A stretch of 64,000 bases of DNA from Tsuneonella suprasediminis (GTDB lineage Bacteria; Pseudomonadota; Alphaproteobacteria; Sphingomonadales; Sphingomonadaceae). The stretch spans positions 186,001-250,000 of the forward strand of contig NZ_RAHJ01000014.1 of assembly GCF_003605755.1 (NCBI RefSeq), read 5' to 3'. Both the position numbers and the translations under genes were made by a program. This document shows positions 46,138 to 54,954 of the stretch, in pieces. Positions within the stretch are counted from its first letter, which is position 1. Each line of letters starts with the position of its first letter. Below the pieces are notes generated by a model. That model had not been told where the DNA came from. It did no database searches and saw only the letters and a program-made list of their open reading frames with translations.

Positions 46138-47438
46138 ACCTGCGCCGCGTAACAGGCTTCGCCATTGCCGCCGCCGCTGCCGCTGTCTCCGCTCCGCTCG
46201 CGGCACAGAACGTCGCCATCACCAACGCCACGCTGGCGACTGGCGATGGCAGCGAACCGGTCGAAAACGCCACCGTGGTGGTGCAGAACGGCAAGATCGT
46301 CGCCGCCGGGCCGGGCGTGGCCGCGCCCGCCGGGATGGCGGTGATCGATGGCACCGGCAAATGGGTCACCCCCGGCCTGTTCGCCGCGATGACGCAGCTC
46401 GGCCTCTACGATGTCGATGGCGTGCCCAACAGCAACGACAGTTCGGGCGGGCGTTCGATCTTCAGCGCCGCGCTGGATGTGACGACCGCGCTCAACCCCG
46501 CCTCGCAGCACGTGTCGGTGACACGCGGCGGCGGGATCACGCGGGCCAGCGTGTTCGTAGGCCCCTCGTCCGCGATTTTCGGCGGGCAGGGCGCAGTGGT
46601 CGATCTGGGCGCGGACCCGAACATGGTGATGCGCCCGCGCGCGTTTCAGGTGGTGACGCTGGGCGAATCCGGCGGGCGGATCGCCGGTGGCACGCGGCTT
46701 GCCGCGCAGGCCGCCTTCCGCAACGCCTTGCAGGAAGCGCAGACCGCGGTGGGCAAGACCGACCGTCCGGCCGACGCGCTGCTCAACCGCCCCGACGCGC
46801 TGGCTCTGGTGCCGGTGGTGCGGGGGGAACAGCCGCTCTATGTCGCGGTGGAGCGGGCGGCGGATATCCGCTCTGTGCTGGCGCTGCGGAACGATTTTCC
46901 CAAACTCGATCTGGTGATCGTCGGCGCGAGCGAAGGGTGGATGGTCGCCAGCGAACTGGCCGCCGCCAAAGTTCCGGTGATCGCCCACGCGCTCGACGAT
47001 CTGCCGACCAGCTTCGAAGATCTGGCCGCGACGCAGAGCAACGTGGGCCGGATGGTCCGGGCCGGGGTGAAGGTCGCAGTGGGCGGCCTGACTGGCGGCA
47101 CCGGCGATCAGGCGCGCAATTCCAAGCAATTCGCGGGCAACCTCGTCGCGCTGAACAAGCTGCCCGGTGCCACAGGCCTGACATGGGGTCAGGCGCTGGC
47201 GACGATCAGCTCTGTCCCGGCGGAAATCGCCGGGTTCGGCGGCAAGGCAGGCGTGCTCAAACCCGGCGCGGTGGGCGACGTAGTGCTGTGGGACGGCGAT
47301 CCGCTGGAACTCGCCTCTGCCCCGGTGAAGGTGTTTATCGACGGGGTCGAACAGCCGACCGACAACCATCAGACCAAGCTGCGCGAACGCTATCGCGATC
47401 TCGACACCAGCCAGCTTCCCAAAGCATATGAGTGGTAA
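46134..47438 (+). CDS. Amidohydrolase-like protein without metal-binding HxH
   Basis: 434-aa exported paralogue of the preceding gene (signal peptide to about residue 23, ending SAPLAAQ). The N-terminal sandwich domain and C-terminal LKPGAVGDVVLWDGDPLEL fit the superfamily. The strand-1 motif expected as HxH after VTPG reads VTPGLFAAMTQLG, so both histidines are gone, and no clear equivalent of the catalytic Asp is seen. Likely a non-catalytic partner of its neighbour, with which it is translationally coupled. Confidence 0.85.
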   Translation: MNLRRVTGFAIAAAAAAVSAPLAAQNVAITNATLATGDGSEPVENATVVVQNGKIVAAGPGVAAPAGMAVIDGTGKWVTPGLFAAMTQLGLYDVDGVPNSNDSSGGRSIFSAALDVTTALNPASQHVSVTRGGGITRASVFVGPSSAIFGGQGAVVDLGADPNMVMRPRAFQVVTLGESGGRIAGGTRLAAQAAFRNALQEAQTAVGKTDRPADALLNRPDALALVPVVRGEQPLYVAVERAADIRSVLALRNDFPKLDLVIVGASEGWMVASELAAAKVPVIAHALDDLPTSFEDLAATQSNVGRMVRAGVKVAVGGLTGGTGDQARNSKQFAGNLVALNKLPGATGLTWGQALATISSVPAEIAGFGGKAGVLKPGAVGDVVLWDGDPLELASAPVKVFIDGVEQPTDNHQTKLRERYRDLDTSQLPKAYEW

Positions 47439-47943
47439 GCCGCCGATGATCGACAAGACCGCTTTGATGGCAGTGGGCGCCGCGATTATCGCCTGCGTCG
47501 GCTATGTCGCGTTGCGCGCGGCGGAACCCGCACAGTCGCAGGATCCGGCGTGGCTCAACAAACAACAACTCGCGCTGGCCGAACGCGCGGCGCAACCCGG
47601 CTGGCAGTCGCTGCCCGGCGGGCTGCTGTGGAAACGGGTGGCGGGCGACGGTTCGGGACAGCACCCGACGGTGGAGGACATCGTCTCGGTCGAATACACC
47701 GCGAAGCTGAGCGACGGCACTGTGATCGACACATCGGAAGGCGGCCCGCCTGCGACTTTCCCGCTCGGCAAGCTGGTGCCCGCATGGCAACGGGCAATCC
47801 CGCAGATGGGCGTGGGCGACACGATCGAAATCGCCTCCCCGTCAGACCTCGCCTATGGCCCGAAGGGCAAAGGGCCGGTGCCCGGCGGGGCGACATTGCT
47901 GTTCACCGTGAAGCTGGTCGGTATCGGCGGCGGCGCGGAGTAA
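47428..47943 (+). CDS. FKBP-type peptidyl-prolyl isomerase
   Basis: 171-aa membrane-anchored FKBP. An N-terminal helix (TALMAVGAAIIACVGYVAL) precedes a catalytic domain at about 70-168 with VSVEYTAKLSDGTVIDTS, PLGKLVPAWQRAIPQMGVGD and LAYGPKGKGPVPGGATLLF. It probably helps fold envelope proteins. It overlaps the end of the amidohydrolase-like gene by 11 nt; a second ATG at 47446 is an alternative. Confidence 0.92.
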   Translation: MSGKPPMIDKTALMAVGAAIIACVGYVALRAAEPAQSQDPAWLNKQQLALAERAAQPGWQSLPGGLLWKRVAGDGSGQHPTVEDIVSVEYTAKLSDGTVIDTSEGGPPATFPLGKLVPAWQRAIPQMGVGDTIEIASPSDLAYGPKGKGPVPGGATLLFTVKLVGIGGGAE

Positions 47944-48003
47944 CCGGGAGGGTCGGTTACCGCCCGATCCCTTCGACGATGAAGCCGCCGCTTTGCCTCG
48001 TCT

Positions 48004-48126
48004 CGTCATTGCGAACACAGTGAAGCAATCCATTGTGCGACGGTCCCGCCCATCGCGCCGGTTGTGAGGAGGGCTGACGGCGGGCCATGGATTGCCACGT
48101 CGCCTGACGGCTCCTCGCAATGACGA
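48004..48126 (+). repeat. 122-bp dispersed repeat, copy 3
   Basis: CGTCATTGCGAA at the left, then AGCAATCCATTG, a CCCGCCCATCGCGCCGG middle, CCATGGATTGCCACGTCG and CTCCTCGCAATGACGA at the right. Confidence 0.92.
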
Positions 48127-48237
48127 GGGGTGGGGATATGCGCGATAGTATGGGCCAGCCATCGGCAGGGTGCCTCCCCTCCTCCCGAACCAAACCCACT
48201 TAGTGCCTTCGCGCCTTCGTGTGACAAGCTTTCACCC

Positions 48238-48325
48238 GACGGTCCCGCCCATCGCGCCGGTTGTGGGGGAAGCGTACGGCGGGCCATGGATTGCCACGTC
48301 GCCTGACGGCTCCTCGCAATGACGA
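48238..48325 (+). repeat. 122-bp dispersed repeat, copy 4 (left-truncated)
   Basis: Nearly identical to copy 3 from CGACGGTCCCGCCCATCG onward, but lacks the first ~37 bp that form the left arm. The junction lies beside a CTTTCACC sequence. Confidence 0.88.
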
Positions 48326-48573
48326 TGGCGGGGGCGACGTGGGTGCTTGGGGCTGGCTGGTTCACTCCCCCCAACCACAATCAGCGCAATCGCGCCCGGT
48401 GCGACGATTATTACGGTGAACTGCGCCTTCACTACGTTAGGGCCAATTGACATCAAGCCTTAACGGCTTGCAAATAAAGGCCTGTTTCGCTGCCGCCACG
48501 CTATTATCCGAATGGTGCATCGGCCGCGCATGACCGCCCCGCACCGGGACACAGAAGGAGACGCGATGCAACG

Positions 48574-49314
48574 GTGGCAATCGACCCGCTGCCCGGTTCG
48601 GCAGCCGTGGCGCTTCTTATCGATAACGGGGCACGGCTGTTGAGCCCCGCGCTTACCCAACTGCTGTTCGCCGCGATTGCCTTTGTCGGCACGCATTTCG
48701 CCCTGTCGCACCCGTTGCGCGCACCGATTGCCGGGCGGGTGGGCGAAGCGGCGTTTCTGGGCATCTACTCGCTCGTCGCTTTCGTGACGCTGGGCTGGAT
48801 GGTGGTGGCATTCCGCGCTGCGCCTGCCGCCGATCTGGGGGGCAGCGGCGACATGGGATGGGCCGTGGCCAGCGTGCTGACCGTGCCCGCGCTTGTGCTG
48901 TTCCTCGGCTCTTTATCGAAGAATCCCGCGTTGCCCAATCCCAGGACACAGGCCGCCGTCAACCGCGCGCCCACCGGGGTATTCGCGGTGACGCGCCACC
49001 CGATGATGTGGGGCTTCGCATTGTGGGGGATCGCCCATATCGTGCTGTGGTTCGATATCCGCACGCTGATCGTGGCCGGGGCGGTGACGTTCCTCGCGCT
49101 GGTCGGCGCGCATATGCAGGATCGCAAGAAACGCGGCCTGCTGGGCAATGGCTGGGCGAGCTGGCAATCGCGCACATCGTTCTGGCCGCGCTGGCACAAG
49201 CTGTTTTCCGCCGGGTGGCTGCTGTGGCTTGGCGCGCTGGTGCTGTGGCTGGCGCTGACTTTCGCGCATATGCCCGGCGCGGGGGTTCCGGCGGGGATAT
49301 GGCGCTGGCTATAG
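48574..49314 (+). CDS. NnrU family membrane protein
   Basis: 246-aa polytopic membrane protein of the NnrU/DUF1295-like group; members are associated with nitrogen-oxide metabolism or methyltransfer to lipids. Six or so hydrophobic helices are visible, plus VTRHPMMWGFALWGIAHI and GRVGEAAFLGIYSL. The start is doubtful. The best ribosome-binding site (AAGGAG, 48555-48560) serves an out-of-frame ATG at 48566 that opens a 25-codon frame. The NnrU frame has GTG at 48574 or TTG at 48640; the latter overlaps the small frame's stop as TTGA and gives the usual family N-terminus. Confidence 0.85.
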   Translation: MAIDPLPGSAAVALLIDNGARLLSPALTQLLFAAIAFVGTHFALSHPLRAPIAGRVGEAAFLGIYSLVAFVTLGWMVVAFRAAPAADLGGSGDMGWAVASVLTVPALVLFLGSLSKNPALPNPRTQAAVNRAPTGVFAVTRHPMMWGFALWGIAHIVLWFDIRTLIVAGAVTFLALVGAHMQDRKKRGLLGNGWASWQSRTSFWPRWHKLFSAGWLLWLGALVLWLALTFAHMPGAGVPAGIWRWL

Positions 49315-49335
49315 GTCGCAGGCTATAGGGCGCGG

Positions 49336-49887
49336 ATGGCCCGCCTGATCCTGTTCAACAAACCATACGACGTTCTCTCGCAGTTCACCGACCGGGGCAG
49401 CGAGACGAAGCGGCGCACGCTGTCCGATTTCGTCGCGGTGCCCGGCGTCTATCCCGCCGGGCGGCTCGACCGCGACAGCGAAGGGTTGCTGCTGCTGTGC
49501 GACGATGGCCGCTGGCAGGCGCGCATTGCCGATCCGCGCTTCAAACTGCCCAAGACATATCTGGTGCAGGTGGAGGGGGAGCCGGACAACGCCGCGCTGG
49601 CCGCGCTGCGCCGCGGGGTCACCCTGAAAGACGGGCCGACCCGTCCGGCAGAGGCGGAGCGTATCGCCGCGCCCGACCTGTGGCCACGCGATCCGCCAAT
49701 CCGCGTCCGCAAGACCGTGCCCGACACATGGCTGCGCCTGACCATCCGCGAAGGGCGCAACCGGCAGGTTCGCCGGATGACCGCCGCCGTGGGACACCCG
49801 ACCTTGCGACTGGTGCGCTGGTCGGTGGGCGAATGGACGCTGGACGGCATTGCCCCCGGCGAATGGGTGGAGCGCGATCTGCGTTGA
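49336..49887 (+). CDS. 23S rRNA pseudouridine synthase (RluE-like)
   Basis: 183-aa RsuA/RluB/RluE-family enzyme without the N-terminal S4 domain, as in RluE, which modifies U2457. The catalytic Asp is in [24 protein letters not shown] and [24 protein letters not shown] are the other family motifs. It starts 21 nt after NnrU and is convergent with the RoxA-like gene. Confidence 0.92.
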   Translation: MARLILFNKPYDVLSQFTDRGSETKRRTLSDFVAVPGVYPAGRLDRDSEGLLLLCDDGRWQARIADPRFKLPKTYLVQVEGEPDNAALAALRRGVTLKDGPTRPAEAERIAAPDLWPRDPPIRVRKTVPDTWLRLTIREGRNRQVRRMTAAVGHPTLRLVRWSVGEWTLDGIAPGEWVERDLR

Positions 49888-49921
49888 ACCTCGATCCTTC
49901 CCGAAACGGCGAGGGGAGGTT

Positions 49922-51085
49922 TCATATGTCTTCGAAGGCGAGTGCGCCGGTGTTGAGCAGGTCGCGGATCAGATCGTGCGCCGCGCTGTCCACCGCGCCT
50001 GCCGGGACCGTTGGCGCGGCGCATAGTGTTTCGGCAAAGGCCGCAAGCGCGCCGCTGCACGGATAAGCTTCGCCATCGACGAACAGCGTCACACCATCGG
50101 CCTCTCGCACGAAAGCAAACCGGCTGGCCGGGTTGCGGATCAGCGCGCACCCTTGCGCCAGCGCATCGGCCACATCCTGCGCGCTCTGCGGTTCTTCCGG
50201 CCGCCAGTCGATCTCCGGGTTCTTGGGCGCAGTGGCATAACCGCCGAACCAGCGCGCGAACCCGGCGCTGTCGCGCAACCCTTCGGTCGCCAGAGCGTGC
50301 AGCCGGGCCAGCGCCGCCGCCGGGATTTCCCCCGGATTGGCTGCCGGGTCGAGCACTGTGTCGGTATAGCGATCGTCGTCGTCGATCTCGTCCAGCATAT
50401 TGTCGGACCAGCCCGCGATCAGTTCGCAACGCGACGGTGCGCGGAAGCCGACCGAATACGTCATGCAATCGTCGCTCAGCGCCACGCCCTTGTGCGCCAC
50501 GCGCGGGGGGACATAGAGAATATCGCCCGGTTCCAGCACCCAGTCTTCCACCGGATCGAATTCCGCCAGCAGGCGCAAACCGTCATGCGCCAGCAACGGC
50601 GTATCACCATCGCACAGTTCGCCCAGTTGCCAGCGGCGCGTGCCAAGGCCCTGAATCAGAAACACGTCGTACTGATCGAAATGCGCGCCGACCCCGCCGC
50701 CCGCCACGGCATAGCTGACCATCACGTCATCGATCCGCCAGTTGGGGATGAAGCGGAACGGTTCGACCAGCGCGGCCACTTCGGGCACGTAATGGTCGAC
50801 CGCCTGCACCAGCAAAGTCCACGGCGCGCGCCCCAGCCGGGCAAAGCGATCTTCGGGCAATGGCCCGTTTTCGAGATTCCAGTCTTCGGATTCCAGCGTG
50901 ATGAGGCGCGATTCGACATGCGGTTCGCAGGCCAGCCCGGCCAGCTCGTCCGGCTCCAGCGGATTGTGCCACTCGCCCCACGGGTTGCGGATCAGCAGCG
51001 GCTTGCGCTGCCAGTGATCGCGCAGGAAGGCATCGACATCGAAACCGGGCAGCCGGGCCAGCGTCGCAAGTGTTGCAGGCATCAT
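49922..51085 (-). CDS. RoxA/YcfD-like ribosomal protein arginine hydroxylase (JmjC cupin)
   Basis: 387-aa 2-oxoglutarate/Fe(II) oxygenase. In E. coli the homologue YcfD hydroxylates an arginine of ribosomal protein L16. Iron ligands His135, Asp137 and His198 are clear (GAHFDQYDVFLIQGLGTRRW; PPRVAHKG), and GDILYVPPRV matches the family. The C-terminal ~180 residues form the dimerisation/winged-helix region. Its ATG overlaps the stop of the upstream 88-aa gene (ATGA). Confidence 0.92.
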   Translation of the reverse strand: MMPATLATLARLPGFDVDAFLRDHWQRKPLLIRNPWGEWHNPLEPDELAGLACEPHVESRLITLESEDWNLENGPLPEDRFARLGRAPWTLLVQAVDHYVPEVAALVEPFRFIPNWRIDDVMVSYAVAGGGVGAHFDQYDVFLIQGLGTRRWQLGELCDGDTPLLAHDGLRLLAEFDPVEDWVLEPGDILYVPPRVAHKGVALSDDCMTYSVGFRAPSRCELIAGWSDNMLDEIDDDDRYTDTVLDPAANPGEIPAAALARLHALATEGLRDSAGFARWFGGYATAPKNPEIDWRPEEPQSAQDVADALAQGCALIRNPASRFAFVREADGVTLFVDGEAYPCSGALAAFAETLCAAPTVPAGAVDSAAHDLIRDLLNTGALAFEDI

Positions 51086-51348
51086 TCGCTGTCCGGCATT
51101 TGCGCGGCCATCAGATCCATCAGATTGCGCGCCGCTTCACGGTCGGCCTCGTCCGTGAACGCCACGTCCAGATCGGGCGCGGCGTCGAGCATGTACAGCA
51201 GGCTCCACAACGCGAATCGTTTGCCGCGATCTTTCTCCAGCCCGAAATCGACCTGCATCTGGTCGATCCCTGCTGGCAGGGCAGTTGGCGCGACCGCGCT
51301 CAGATCGAGGGTGCCGAAATAGCGCAGCATCAGGTCGTTCATATCCAT
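51082..51348 (-). CDS. Small protein upstream of the RoxA-like gene (88 aa)
   Basis: 88-aa cytosolic protein, mostly helical (GKRFALWSLLYMLDAAPDLDVAF, ADREAARNLMDLMAAQM) and acidic. No family recognised. Start is ATG at 51348 or 51342; both give the same core. Its stop overlaps the RoxA-like start by 4 nt, so the two are coupled and may function together. It is divergent from the ABC-F gene. Confidence 0.75.
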   Translation of the reverse strand: MDMNDLMLRYFGTLDLSAVAPTALPAGIDQMQVDFGLEKDRGKRFALWSLLYMLDAAPDLDVAFTDEADREAARNLMDLMAAQMPDSE

Positions 51349-51427
51349 CCGCTGTCGGTAGGCGCGTTGGCGGGAGATGCAAAGCACCCCATTGGGCCGG
51401 ACGCAGAGTGCTGCTATGGGCCGCGCC

Positions 51428-53299
51428 ATGCTGACGATTGACGGCCTTACCGTCCGGCTTGGCGGCCGGCCTATCCTCGAACGCGCCAGTGCGGCGATCC
51501 CGCATGGCGCGCGCGTCGGGCTGATCGGCCGCAACGGCGCGGGCAAGTCCACACTGATGAAGGCCCTGATCGGAGAGATCGAGCCCGACGATGGCACAAT
51601 CGGCAAGCCGAGCAAGGCCCGCCTCGGCTATATCGCGCAGGAAGCGCCCAGCGGCGATGTCACCCCGGAAGAGGTCGTGCTGGCCGCCGACACCGAACGG
51701 GCGGCTTTGCTGGAAGAGGCGGAGACCTGCACCGATCCGCACCGGCTGGGCGATGTCCACGAACGGCTGCTGGCCATCGATGCCTACAGCGCTCCGGCGC
51801 GCGCGGCCAAGATTCTCAGCGGGCTGGGCTTCGACGAAGCGATGCAGCGCCAGCCGCTCGACAGTTTTTCGGGTGGGTGGAAAATGCGCGTCGCGCTGGG
51901 CGCGCTGCTGTTTTCGCAACCGGATATTCTGCTGCTCGACGAACCGTCGAACCACCTCGATCTGGAAGCGACGCTGTGGCTGGAGAATTTCCTCAAGTCT
52001 TACCCGGCGACATTGCTGGTGATCAGCCACGAACGCGACCTGCTGAACAAAGTGGTCGATCACATCCTGCACCTGCAGGGCGGGCAACTGACGCTGTATA
52101 GCGGTGGATACGACGCGTTCGAGAAACAACGCGCCGAACGCGCCGCGCAACTGGCCGCGGCCAAGGCCAATCAGGATGCCCAGCGTGCCCGGCTGGCCGA
52201 TTACGTCGCCCGCAACAGCGCCCGCGCCTCGACCGCGAAACAGGCGCAGTCGCGGGCCAAGATGCTGGCGAAGATGCAGCCGATCGCTGCATTGATGGAA
52301 GATCCCTCGCTCAGCTTCGATTTCCCGTCGCCCGAAGAACTGCGCTCACCGATGATCACGCTCGACAGCGCAGCGGTCGGTTATGCCGAAGACAAGCCGG
52401 TGCTGCGGCGGCTGGGGCTGCGGATCGATGCGGACGACCGGATCGCGCTGCTCGGCCGCAACGGCAATGGCAAGACCACGCTGGCCCGCCTGATCGCCGG
52501 GCAACTGGCGCCGCAGGAAGGGGCGATGAACGCCTCGGGCAAGCTCAAGGTCGGTTATTTCACGCAGTATCAGGTGGAAGAACTGTCGAGCGATGCCACG
52601 CCGCTGGAACTGATGACCCGCGCGATGGAGGGCAAGCCGCCCGCTGCGGTGCGCGGGCAACTGGGGCGGTTCGGCTTTTCCGGCAACCGGGCGACCGCGC
52701 TGGTCGAAACGCTGTCGGGCGGCGAACGCGCGCGGCTGGCGCTGGCGCTGATTACCCGCGACGCGCCGCACCTGCTGATTCTGGACGAACCGACCAACCA
52801 CCTCGATGTCGACGCACGCGAAGCGCTGATTCAGGCGCTGAATGCCTATGCCGGGGCGGTGATCCTCATCAGCCACGACCGGCATATGGTCGAACTGACG
52901 GCAGACCGGCTGGTGCTGGTCGATGGCGGCACGGCAAAGCCATACGATGGCAGCATGGAAGACTATATCGACTTCGTGCTGGGCCGGAACCAGCCGAAGA
53001 GCGATGCCGCCGCCAAGCCCGCGAAGGCCGCCAATGCCAACAGCGCCAAATCCCGCGCACAGGCCCGCTTCCTCCGCTCCGAACTGGCGAAGGCGGAAAA
53101 GGTGATGGCCAAATTGCAGGCCGAATGCACCGAAATCGACCGCGCGATGTACGAACCGGCCAACGCCGTCCGCCATCTGGCGGACATGGCGATGAGCGAC
53201 CTGCTGGTGCAACGCGCCAAAGTGGCGGACAAGCTGGCCGCAGCCGAAGCGGCATGGCTCGATCTGGGCGAGCAGCTCGAAACGACCGAGGCGGGATAA
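51428..53299 (+). CDS. ABC-F family ATPase
   Basis: Soluble duplicated ATP-binding protein, 623 aa, of the Uup/EttA/YheS group that acts on ribosomes. Walker A motifs are GRNGAGKST and GRNGNGKTT. Signature motifs are FSGGWKMR and LSGGERARLAL, each followed by a Walker B (LLLDEPSNHLDLE; LILDEPTNHLDVD). The P-site linker is rich in Arg/Ala, and a coiled-coil C-terminal extension (about 555-620) is present. The ATG at 51428 places the first ATPase domain at the N-terminus. Confidence 0.94.
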   Translation: MLTIDGLTVRLGGRPILERASAAIPHGARVGLIGRNGAGKSTLMKALIGEIEPDDGTIGKPSKARLGYIAQEAPSGDVTPEEVVLAADTERAALLEEAETCTDPHRLGDVHERLLAIDAYSAPARAAKILSGLGFDEAMQRQPLDSFSGGWKMRVALGALLFSQPDILLLDEPSNHLDLEATLWLENFLKSYPATLLVISHERDLLNKVVDHILHLQGGQLTLYSGGYDAFEKQRAERAAQLAAAKANQDAQRARLADYVARNSARASTAKQAQSRAKMLAKMQPIAALMEDPSLSFDFPSPEELRSPMITLDSAAVGYAEDKPVLRRLGLRIDADDRIALLGRNGNGKTTLARLIAGQLAPQEGAMNASGKLKVGYFTQYQVEELSSDATPLELMTRAMEGKPPAAVRGQLGRFGFSGNRATALVETLSGGERARLALALITRDAPHLLILDEPTNHLDVDAREALIQALNAYAGAVILISHDRHMVELTADRLVLVDGGTAKPYDGSMEDYIDFVLGRNQPKSDAAAKPAKAANANSAKSRAQARFLRSELAKAEKVMAKLQAECTEIDRAMYEPANAVRHLADMAMSDLLVQRAKVADKLAAAEAAWLDLGEQLETTEAG

Positions 53300-53423
53300 G
53301 CGCGCGCATATCGGCGCGGGCGCTTGTCCGGGAGGGCATACTGGTGCGGGACGCCGGACGGCGGCCTCCAATCCCGCCATCCCGGCCCGACCGACTCCGG
53401 CCGTCTGTCAAACTCGCCCCCCT

Positions 53424-53545
53424 CGTCATTGCGGACGAAGCGAAGCACTCCATGACCTGACGGTTCTGCCCACCGCAGCGGTCGTGGCCGGGATGAGGTG
53501 CGGTCCATGGATTGCCACGTCGCCTGCGGCTCCTCGCAATGACGA
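53424..53545 (+). repeat. 122-bp dispersed repeat, copy 5
   Basis: Starts CGTCATTGCGGACG, has AGCACTCCATGACC, a TTCTGCCCACCGCAGCGG middle, and ends CTCCTCGCAATGACGA. It shares its middle block with copy 6 only. Confidence 0.92.
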
Positions 53546-53637
53546 GGGGAGGGGGCGGCGGAGGTGGTTTGGGCCCTCCTCCACGCTACTCCACCATCCA
53601 GCCTCCTACGGCCTGCCAACCTCGCAAGCCCCACCCT

Positions 53638-53760
53638 CGTCATTGCGAGCGAAGCGAAGCAATCCATGACCTGACGGTTCTGCCCACCGCAGCGGTCGTG
53701 GCCGGGATGAGGTGCGATCCATGGATTGCCACGTCGCCTGACGGCTCCTCGCAATGACGA
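53638..53760 (+). repeat. 122-bp dispersed repeat, copy 6
   Basis: Almost identical to copy 5 (same TTCTGCCCACCGCAGCGG middle), same orientation, 92 bp downstream. Suggests local duplication or gene conversion. Confidence 0.93.
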
Positions 53761-53913
53761 TGGGTGGGGGCGGCGGAGGTGGCGCTGCCATCCGTATCCC
53801 GGCCCGGATCGTTGCAGCACCCTCTGGCCCTTCGTCGCACCGCCCGCTATAGGGCGCCAGCTTTCGTGGGCGATCCGGGATCGTCGCACGCGATCGCGTG
53901 GGAACCTTTGCCT

Positions 53914-54921
53914 GTGCCGATCAGCGTGTTGCATCCGAAACCCGGACGCGCAGAATCCATCGATTCCGCGCGCTCCATTCCACTTAGCTGGATCGTGGCC
54001 GCGCTGATTGCCAGCGCGGTCGCCACTGCAGCACTGATGGCTTGCGCCCGCCTGTCTATCGCCCCGCTGGCCCCCGGCACGCTGATATTCGTGCTGGTAT
54101 TCGGCACGCTGGGCGCGTTCCACTGGGCGTGTCAGCGCCCGCGCACCCGGCTGGGGCAGGCGGTGCGCGATGGCACCGCCTACTATGGGCTGTTCATGGC
54201 ATTTTCCCTCACCGGGGCGGTAGCGAGCTATCCCGTCGCCGCGCTCAGCAGCGGATATGCCGATCCTGCATTGCACCGGATCGATCTGGCGATGCAGTTC
54301 GACTGGCTGGCATGGTATCGCACCGTGGCCGAACACCGCTGGCTGCAAATCGCCGGTCGCGTGGCTTACGAGACGATCTATCTCTCGCCCGCGATCCTGC
54401 TGGGATACTGCGCGATTGCCGGCAAGCGGCGGACCGCGCACGATTTCATCGTCGCGACATGGCTGGCCGCCCTGCTCACGCTGATCGCGTTTTACTTCAT
54501 CCCGGCGATCGGCCCGCTCGGCTATCTGATGTGGCGCGATCCGGTGGCGTATCTGCCGATCAGCGATCTGTGGCAGCCGACTCTGATCCCCTTGCTGCGC
54601 GCCCATGCCATTGGCCAGATCGACCTCGGCCATCTGGTCGGGCTGGTTTCCGCACCCAGTTTCCATACCGCCGCCGGAGTGCTGATGATCGCCTATGGCC
54701 TGAACCTGCCGCCGGTGCGTGTGCCGCTGCTGATACTCAACACCGCGATGTTGCTGGCGACCCCGGTGGAAGGGACGCATTACCTGATCGATCTGATTCT
54801 GGGCGCTCTGGTGGCGCTGGCCGCGATGGCGCTGGTCGCGGCGGGGCGCGTGGTGGTGATCGCCATCGTTCACGGAAAGACACGCCGCAATCATCCACTT
54901 GCGCGCGGGTGTATTACATAG
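53914..54921 (+). CDS. PAP2-type phosphatase/inositolphosphotransferase-like membrane protein
   Basis: About 335-aa polytopic membrane protein of the PAP2_3 group (Aur1/Ipt1-like), with six or more helices. Active-site motifs are SAPSFHTAAGVL and the downstream GTHYLIDLILG, giving the His-His-Asp set of the superfamily. It could dephosphorylate a lipid or transfer a phospho-headgroup. The start is uncertain: no ATG lies in frame before the first helices, so a GTG at 53914 (GGGA upstream) is proposed. The open frame extends back to 53764, at the edge of a repeat. Confidence 0.75.
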   Translation: MPISVLHPKPGRAESIDSARSIPLSWIVAALIASAVATAALMACARLSIAPLAPGTLIFVLVFGTLGAFHWACQRPRTRLGQAVRDGTAYYGLFMAFSLTGAVASYPVAALSSGYADPALHRIDLAMQFDWLAWYRTVAEHRWLQIAGRVAYETIYLSPAILLGYCAIAGKRRTAHDFIVATWLAALLTLIAFYFIPAIGPLGYLMWRDPVAYLPISDLWQPTLIPLLRAHAIGQIDLGHLVGLVSAPSFHTAAGVLMIAYGLNLPPVRVPLLILNTAMLLATPVEGTHYLIDLILGALVALAAMALVAAGRVVVIAIVHGKTRRNHPLARGCIT

Positions 54922-54954
54922 CATACACACCCTCCAGTTTCATAGAGTGGGCCG

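Larger units (their letters stand above)
47944..48573. other. Intergenic region with two repeat copies
   Basis: 630 bp between the FKBP and NnrU genes. Holds a full dispersed repeat (48004-48126) and a left-truncated one in the same orientation (48238-48325). The last 250 bp are AT-richer and should contain the NnrU promoter; no gene is seen. Confidence 0.6.
53300..53913. other. Intergenic region with two direct repeat copies
   Basis: 614 bp between the ABC-F gene and the assigned PAP2-like start. Two full copies of the dispersed repeat in the same orientation (53424-53545, 53638-53760) occupy most of it. Open frames through the repeats are not credible genes. Confidence 0.65.

Noticed and set aside
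44590-46206. 538-codon minus-strand open frame opposite the first amidohydrolase
   Set aside because: Antisense shadow with no recognisable domain; the sense frame has a lipobox and metal-binding motifs.
53424-53760. Possible CRISPR array (two similar ~122-bp units)
   Set aside because: Unit length, only two copies, palindromic ends and recurrence elsewhere in the window fit dispersed intergenic repeats; no cas genes.
52963-54930. 655-codon minus-strand open frame across the ABC-F end, repeats and PAP2-like gene
   Set aside because: It is antisense to two convincing genes and reads through two repeat copies; low-complexity Arg/Gln/His-rich product typical of antisense frames in GC-rich DNA.
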